The notes below the pieces were generated by a model. The model worked only from the letters and a program-made list of their open reading frames with translations. It had not been told where the DNA came from and searched no databases. DNA of 64,000 bases from Rhizophagus irregularis (lineage: Eukaryota; Glomeromycota; Glomeromycetes; Glomerales; Glomeraceae): assembly GCF_026210795.1 (NCBI RefSeq), contig NC_089450.1, forward strand, positions 3,348,001 through 3,412,000. The letters are read 5' to 3'. This document shows positions 60,393 through 64,000 of this stretch, piece after piece; positions within the stretch are counted from its first letter, which is position 1; the number at the start of each line of letters is the position of its first letter. A program made the position numbers and the translations under genes.

Positions 60393-61123
60393 CCCTATAA
60401 AAAATCTGATCCGTGTTTTATCTTTCCATGTTTTTTCCGTGAATGTATCATTTTAATGGAATTTATAGCCTTAAATCATGGAAATTTTCATCTCGCTCCA
60501 TCCTTTCAATGCCTGGGAAAAATCCAAAGGCATTACCATTTACCATCTCTCAAAAACGATCTTCGATTTCTCAACAACGAACTACCACATCTCCTGCGAC
60601 CTCTTCTCATTTATCCTCTTCAATGGCGTCAGTTTCCTCGGTTTCCTGGGTTTCCTGGGTTTCCTCTTCTATAGTCCAAGGTGGTTCATGGATCTCATAC
60701 TTGGGGTTTCTGCGCCGCTTAACAGTTCAGCCTCTTCGTCTTGGGGTCTCTTTCTGGTAACGGTTAGGATTTTGGGACATGCTGGATAGTTGACTCACAC
60801 TGACCTTCGGGTAAAGTTGGGGTATGCGATTCTGTAAAAATTTCTGATTCTTTACTTTTAGTTTAGATTTCTTTAATTGTATGAGTCATGAAGCTACTCT
60901 TTTATTTTATTTTAATTTTCTTATTTAAATTTAATATTGTTCGATTTTATTGTTCGATTTTAAAATTACAAAATACAAATAAATATAAAGTCATAAGACT
61001 GTTTGACAAAAGGAAATTTTCATCTCGCTAACACGGATATCCGTGAATATATCATTTTCACGGAATTTTTATGGAAGACACGGAGAAATAACGGAAATAT
61101 TCGGATAAAAATTTTTTATAGGG
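60393..61123. mobile_element. 731-bp CCCTATAA element carrying a GC-richer ORF relic
   Basis: Ends CCCTATAAAAAATCTGATCC and, reverse-complemented, CCCTATAAAAAATTTTTATC. A repeated subterminal segment GGAAATTTTCATCTCGCT occurs at 60479 and 61013. The interior (60607-60780) is unusually GC-rich. On the minus strand it reads MSQNPNRYQKETPRRRG, TGA (60729-60727), then TVKRRRNPKYEIHEPPWTIE and ETQETQETEETDAIEEDK before a stop: a decayed coding fragment of unknown origin. Confidence 0.7.
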
Positions 61124-61465
61124 TGTTCTGTAATATTTTTTGTTCTGTGTTTTTTTAATCAGACCTTGTATATATAGTATATATAAGAAAAAGCAGAATA
61201 TGATGATTCCGAAGACTATATCATTTACAGAAATAAAATGAAAATTTTTTATAAGGAGAAAGCCAATTTAATTATTATGAACAAAGATTAAATAATTTTT
61301 CTCCATTTTACAAATGATCAATTACATGTGATATTTTGCAACGTATTTCGGATTTCAAAAATTATTACGGATCTGCAGATGAGAAAAAAGTAATTATTAA
61401 TTTATTTTATCGTAGAAGTTTACGTGGTTGTTTTTTCCTTAGATGTTTATTCTTATTAAAGGGTA

Positions 61466-62007
61466 TCAGGACATTTCGTCGAAACTCATTTCACTGAATT
61501 TCATTTCGCTGAAGCCATTTCGCCGAATGGTTATTTCGCCGAATGGACATTTCACCGAAGCCCGAAACATTTATTGTTTATTTTATTGTTTTTATACTAA
61601 ATATCATACAATTATTTACACCTATGACCTATTAAGCCACTTTTGATCATCAATTAGCTAATCTTCCAGTTCTATGCCAAATAAACTACGATATATACTA
61701 AATACATACAAAAATAAACTGCGTAAAAATTAAATAAACTAAATCTATATATTATTTTAATTATTATTTCTAATAAATTCACGTAACATTCATTACTAAT
61801 GTTTTTAACTATTAACGATAGTCAATAGTCTTTCATGTATTTTTTTTATTATGTAATTTAATAAGTAAATAAATAAATATTTTTATTTTCATTGCGCGCT
61901 TAATATTTTTTATTAAAAGTGATAATCACTATCATTTCTATCATTTTCGGAGAAATGGCTTCGGCGAAACATCCCTTCGGCGAAATGACTTTCGGCGAAA
62001 TGTACCG
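61466..62007. mobile_element. 542-bp element with CATTTCGCCGAA repeats, TA-flanked
   Basis: Left end TCAGGACATTTCGTCGAAA and right end (reverse complement) CGGTACATTTCGCCGAAA; subterminal copies of CATTTCGCCGAA, five to six on the left and three on the right, point toward the ends. TA at 61464-61465 and 62008-62009. Interior AT-rich, non-coding. Confidence 0.8.
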
Positions 62008-62204
62008 TAACCAAAAAAGGAAAAAATCTATATTGGTTATAGTTTAAAAATTATGTGTAAAATAATTTTATGTAGATTTGTGTAATTTTTAGTTTTATTA
62101 GTTTTATTTTAAATATTAAGTACTAAAATTTTTCATTTTGGTAAATAAGACTTTTTCATATAAAATCTACATCTGATCTGGCTATCTAATGATCACGCAC
62201 AGCA

Positions 62205-62212
62205 TATATAAA
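62205..62212 (+). promoter_or_regulatory. TATA box of the 314-aa membrane protein gene
   Basis: TATATAAA, 42 bp before the ATG at 62254; the spacing implies a short leader. Confidence 0.65.
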
Positions 62213-62253
62213 TAACTTAATACTACTACCTGTTACAACTAGTATTCAACAAA

Positions 62254-63198
62254 ATGTTTCATTTAAAACGTCTTCTCTTTGGAATTATTCTTTTGTTATC
62301 TTTTGGTTCAGCTTTTGCTGAAGAATATGATCCTAATAAAGACGTTTTCGACCAAATAATTAATGTGCTTGTTCCTACGCTTATAGTTTTTTTATTTGAT
62401 ACGAAAGGAAAGTCAGAAAAGAAAGAAAAGCTAGAAGATTCAAATTCGGAAGAATTAGAAAAGAAACAAATAAGCGTATTTATTAAAATTAGACAAGAAA
62501 TATCCCCAGTTAAAATTAGGCGAGCTTTTGATGACTTTCTTTTTTTATTATCCCTTTTTGTTCTACCATGTATAGTGTTTTATAAAAATCATAAGGAATT
62601 CGCAATACCAATCTGGATTCCAATGCTTTTTGGAGCTATGACTGGTTTTGTTTTCTTTGTACTCATAGACTATTATATTATTAGCTATAGCGACTCAGTA
62701 ATAATTGATCGAAGATTTGTACTTGGACTTTTAGGTCTTTTTATTGATTTAGGTCACATTATTTCTGATATTTGTTTCATATTTTATACCAAAAGTATTC
62801 CTGAGAGTAATTTTACAAATGTTTTCATCTACTCACATGCAGTAACCGGAATTTTAGGATCGGTTTTGCTTCTTTATTATATATGTGAGGTTTGCTTTAT
62901 ATATTCGAGGACTTATGAAGGCGTTAGTGCCTTCGAAAAATCAGAACCTTTTTTAAGGAAATTAACTATAACAGCGACTTGCCTTTGGACTCCAATAGTC
63001 CAAATGCTAAATATGTCTCTCCTTTCTGGTAATGACTATTATTGGACGAAATCAATATTGGCATTAAACATGATTTACCTCTCAAGAGTTATAAATTATG
63101 CTGAAAAAAATGTCAAAATATCGAAATATGAAAAAGTACCATTTGGTATGCTATATATTATCTTTCATGTCTTACGCAACTATAGTTGGGAGGATTAA
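62254..63198 (+). CDS. multi-span membrane protein of unknown function (314 aa)
   Basis: Single-exon frame, the longest in the window. Residues 1-22 (MFHLKRLLFGIILLLSFGSA FA) form a signal peptide or signal anchor. Hydrophobic segments follow at about 31-48, 95-110, 121-145, 155-178, 188-217, 237-258 and 263-281, so six or seven spans are likely. Residues 50-92 form a highly charged loop (KGKSEKKEKLEDSNSEELEK and on) that is probably cytosolic. The C-terminus is short and hydrophilic. Conserved-looking features are two histidines in spans (LGHIISD, SHAVTG) and a Cys pair (CEVC). No family recognised; possibly lineage-specific. A TATA box sits 42 bp upstream. Confidence 0.8.
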   Translation: MFHLKRLLFGIILLLSFGSAFAEEYDPNKDVFDQIINVLVPTLIVFLFDTKGKSEKKEKLEDSNSEELEKKQISVFIKIRQEISPVKIRRAFDDFLFLLSLFVLPCIVFYKNHKEFAIPIWIPMLFGAMTGFVFFVLIDYYIISYSDSVIIDRRFVLGLLGLFIDLGHIISDICFIFYTKSIPESNFTNVFIYSHAVTGILGSVLLLYYICEVCFIYSRTYEGVSAFEKSEPFLRKLTITATCLWTPIVQMLNMSLLSGNDYYWTKSILALNMIYLSRVINYAEKNVKISKYEKVPFGMLYIIFHVLRNYSWED

Positions 63199-63368
63199 AA
63201 AAACACGTTACGAAAAAATAAGATGTAATCCTAATCACGTTTTTGAATACTGGTATATTATTAAATTTGGATTATTAGCAGCAATTTTTTGAAATTTTTT
63301 GTGTTACTTTGACGGTTTGACCATGAATGCGACTGATGCGTAGAAAAAATGGAATTCACGGATGCGTA

Positions 63369-63456
63369 CCTATAAAAAAATTTTCAGAAAAATGATCACG
63401 TGTCTGAGTTTCTAGAAAAAATGATGAGTTTTTTCCAGAATTTTTTTTTATAGGGG
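63369..63456. mobile_element. 88-bp CCCTATAA element, TA-flanked
   Basis: Ends CCTATAAAAAAATTTTCAGA and, reverse-complemented, CCCCTATAAAAAAAAATTCT; TA at 63367-63368 and 63457-63458. Same family as 47153-47265, in opposite orientation, sharing TGATCACGTGTCTGAGTTTC. Confidence 0.85.
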
Positions 63457-64000
63457 TAACAGCATAGTAGAATATTTTTTTACCTAACTATAATACGCAT
63501 AGATTATCCATGTATACTGTATTAAAGAATCAAGTCAAGACATGTAAAAAGATAGAATTTCCGAAGACTGAAGAAAATTTCTCTCGTAGAATTTCGAAGA
63601 AATAAAAATGGAAGTGTTTAAGTGTCCAATACAAGCCATTAGTCGGTTCGTTTTCAATTTTTCTACACATGAGTGGTTAACGAATTTTCCTCATAATGTA
63701 GAATAGTTTTAGAATTTAGGACTATTCCAGATTAGTGATGTAATGTATTTGATCGAATGATATACCCCCTATGTGAATCACATAATATACTGCAACAATT
63801 TTTTTCGTCTTACATATTCTCGAATCCAATCAAGTTTTATTATACTTTATAATTTACGATAAATTTAATTGGTAATTTTTTCAAAAAAAATACCTGAAAG
63901 GGTTCTATGAATTTTCTGATGAATTGTCTTATTAAATTTTCTTGATTAGCGTATACTGTAAACTTGAAAAAAAAAATAGTAATACTGCACAAAAGTGGCG

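Noticed and set aside
60443-60789. Three overlapping plus-strand frames of 72-105 codons
   Set aside because: The GC-rich interior of a mobile element reads better on the minus strand as a decayed fragment; the plus frames look like shadows.
1-64000. tRNA, rRNA, CRISPR or telomere repeats
   Set aside because: Looked for characteristic motifs (arrays with constant spacers, TTAGGG-type repeats, conserved rRNA cores); none recognised by eye. A tRNA could still be missed without a covariance search.

Overview
This is an AT-rich eukaryotic window (about three quarters A+T by eye) with short GT-AG introns, TATA boxes of the form TATATAAA, few genes and very many small inverted-repeat transposon relics. 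The best organism guess is an arbuscular mycorrhizal fungus (Glomeromycotina, Rhizophagus-like). Three features support this: a MATA-type HMG-box gene, two broken fragments of the large expanded glomeromycotan protein-kinase family, and generally tiny lineage-specific genes. No rRNA, tRNA, CRISPR or bacterial-type operon was seen. Most coding sequence is split into exons of 60-270 bp, so single-frame reading misses most real genes; the exon models here come from manual splicing.

Layout. 1-3.7 kb: repeats and one TA-flanked inverted-repeat element. 3.7-12.5 kb: four genes (three minus, one plus) of a five-exon, four-membrane-span protein family; two more members lie at 22.0-23.0 kb (frameshifted) and 27.8-28.6 kb. 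15-20 kb: rearranged repeat modules, tandem duplications, a kinase 5' relic and a 19-bp G-rich minisatellite. 25-45 kb: sparse, with three dispersed short genes for small basic proteins sharing a C-terminal motif, plus another small ORF. 45.8-47.6 kb: a kinase pseudogene, nested small elements and a 246-bp tandem array carrying a clean TA-flanked insertion. 52 kb: HMG-box gene. 56.9 kb: unidentified decayed ORF. 59.9-61.1 kb: a hidden two-exon gene for a small secreted cysteine-rich peptide, with one inverted-repeat element inside its intron and another just upstream of its start. 62.2-63.2 kb: an orphan multi-span membrane protein with a signal peptide.

No metabolic pathway is visible. The recurring themes are lineage-specific membrane and secreted proteins, HMG and kinase families known to be expanded in these fungi, and heavy colonisation by non-autonomous DNA transposons. 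Most of the latter have inspectable termini and TA or 8-bp target duplications. The strongest candidates for undescribed biology are the four-span family with its two-cysteine loop, the three-member small basic protein family, and the cysteine-rich secreted peptide.
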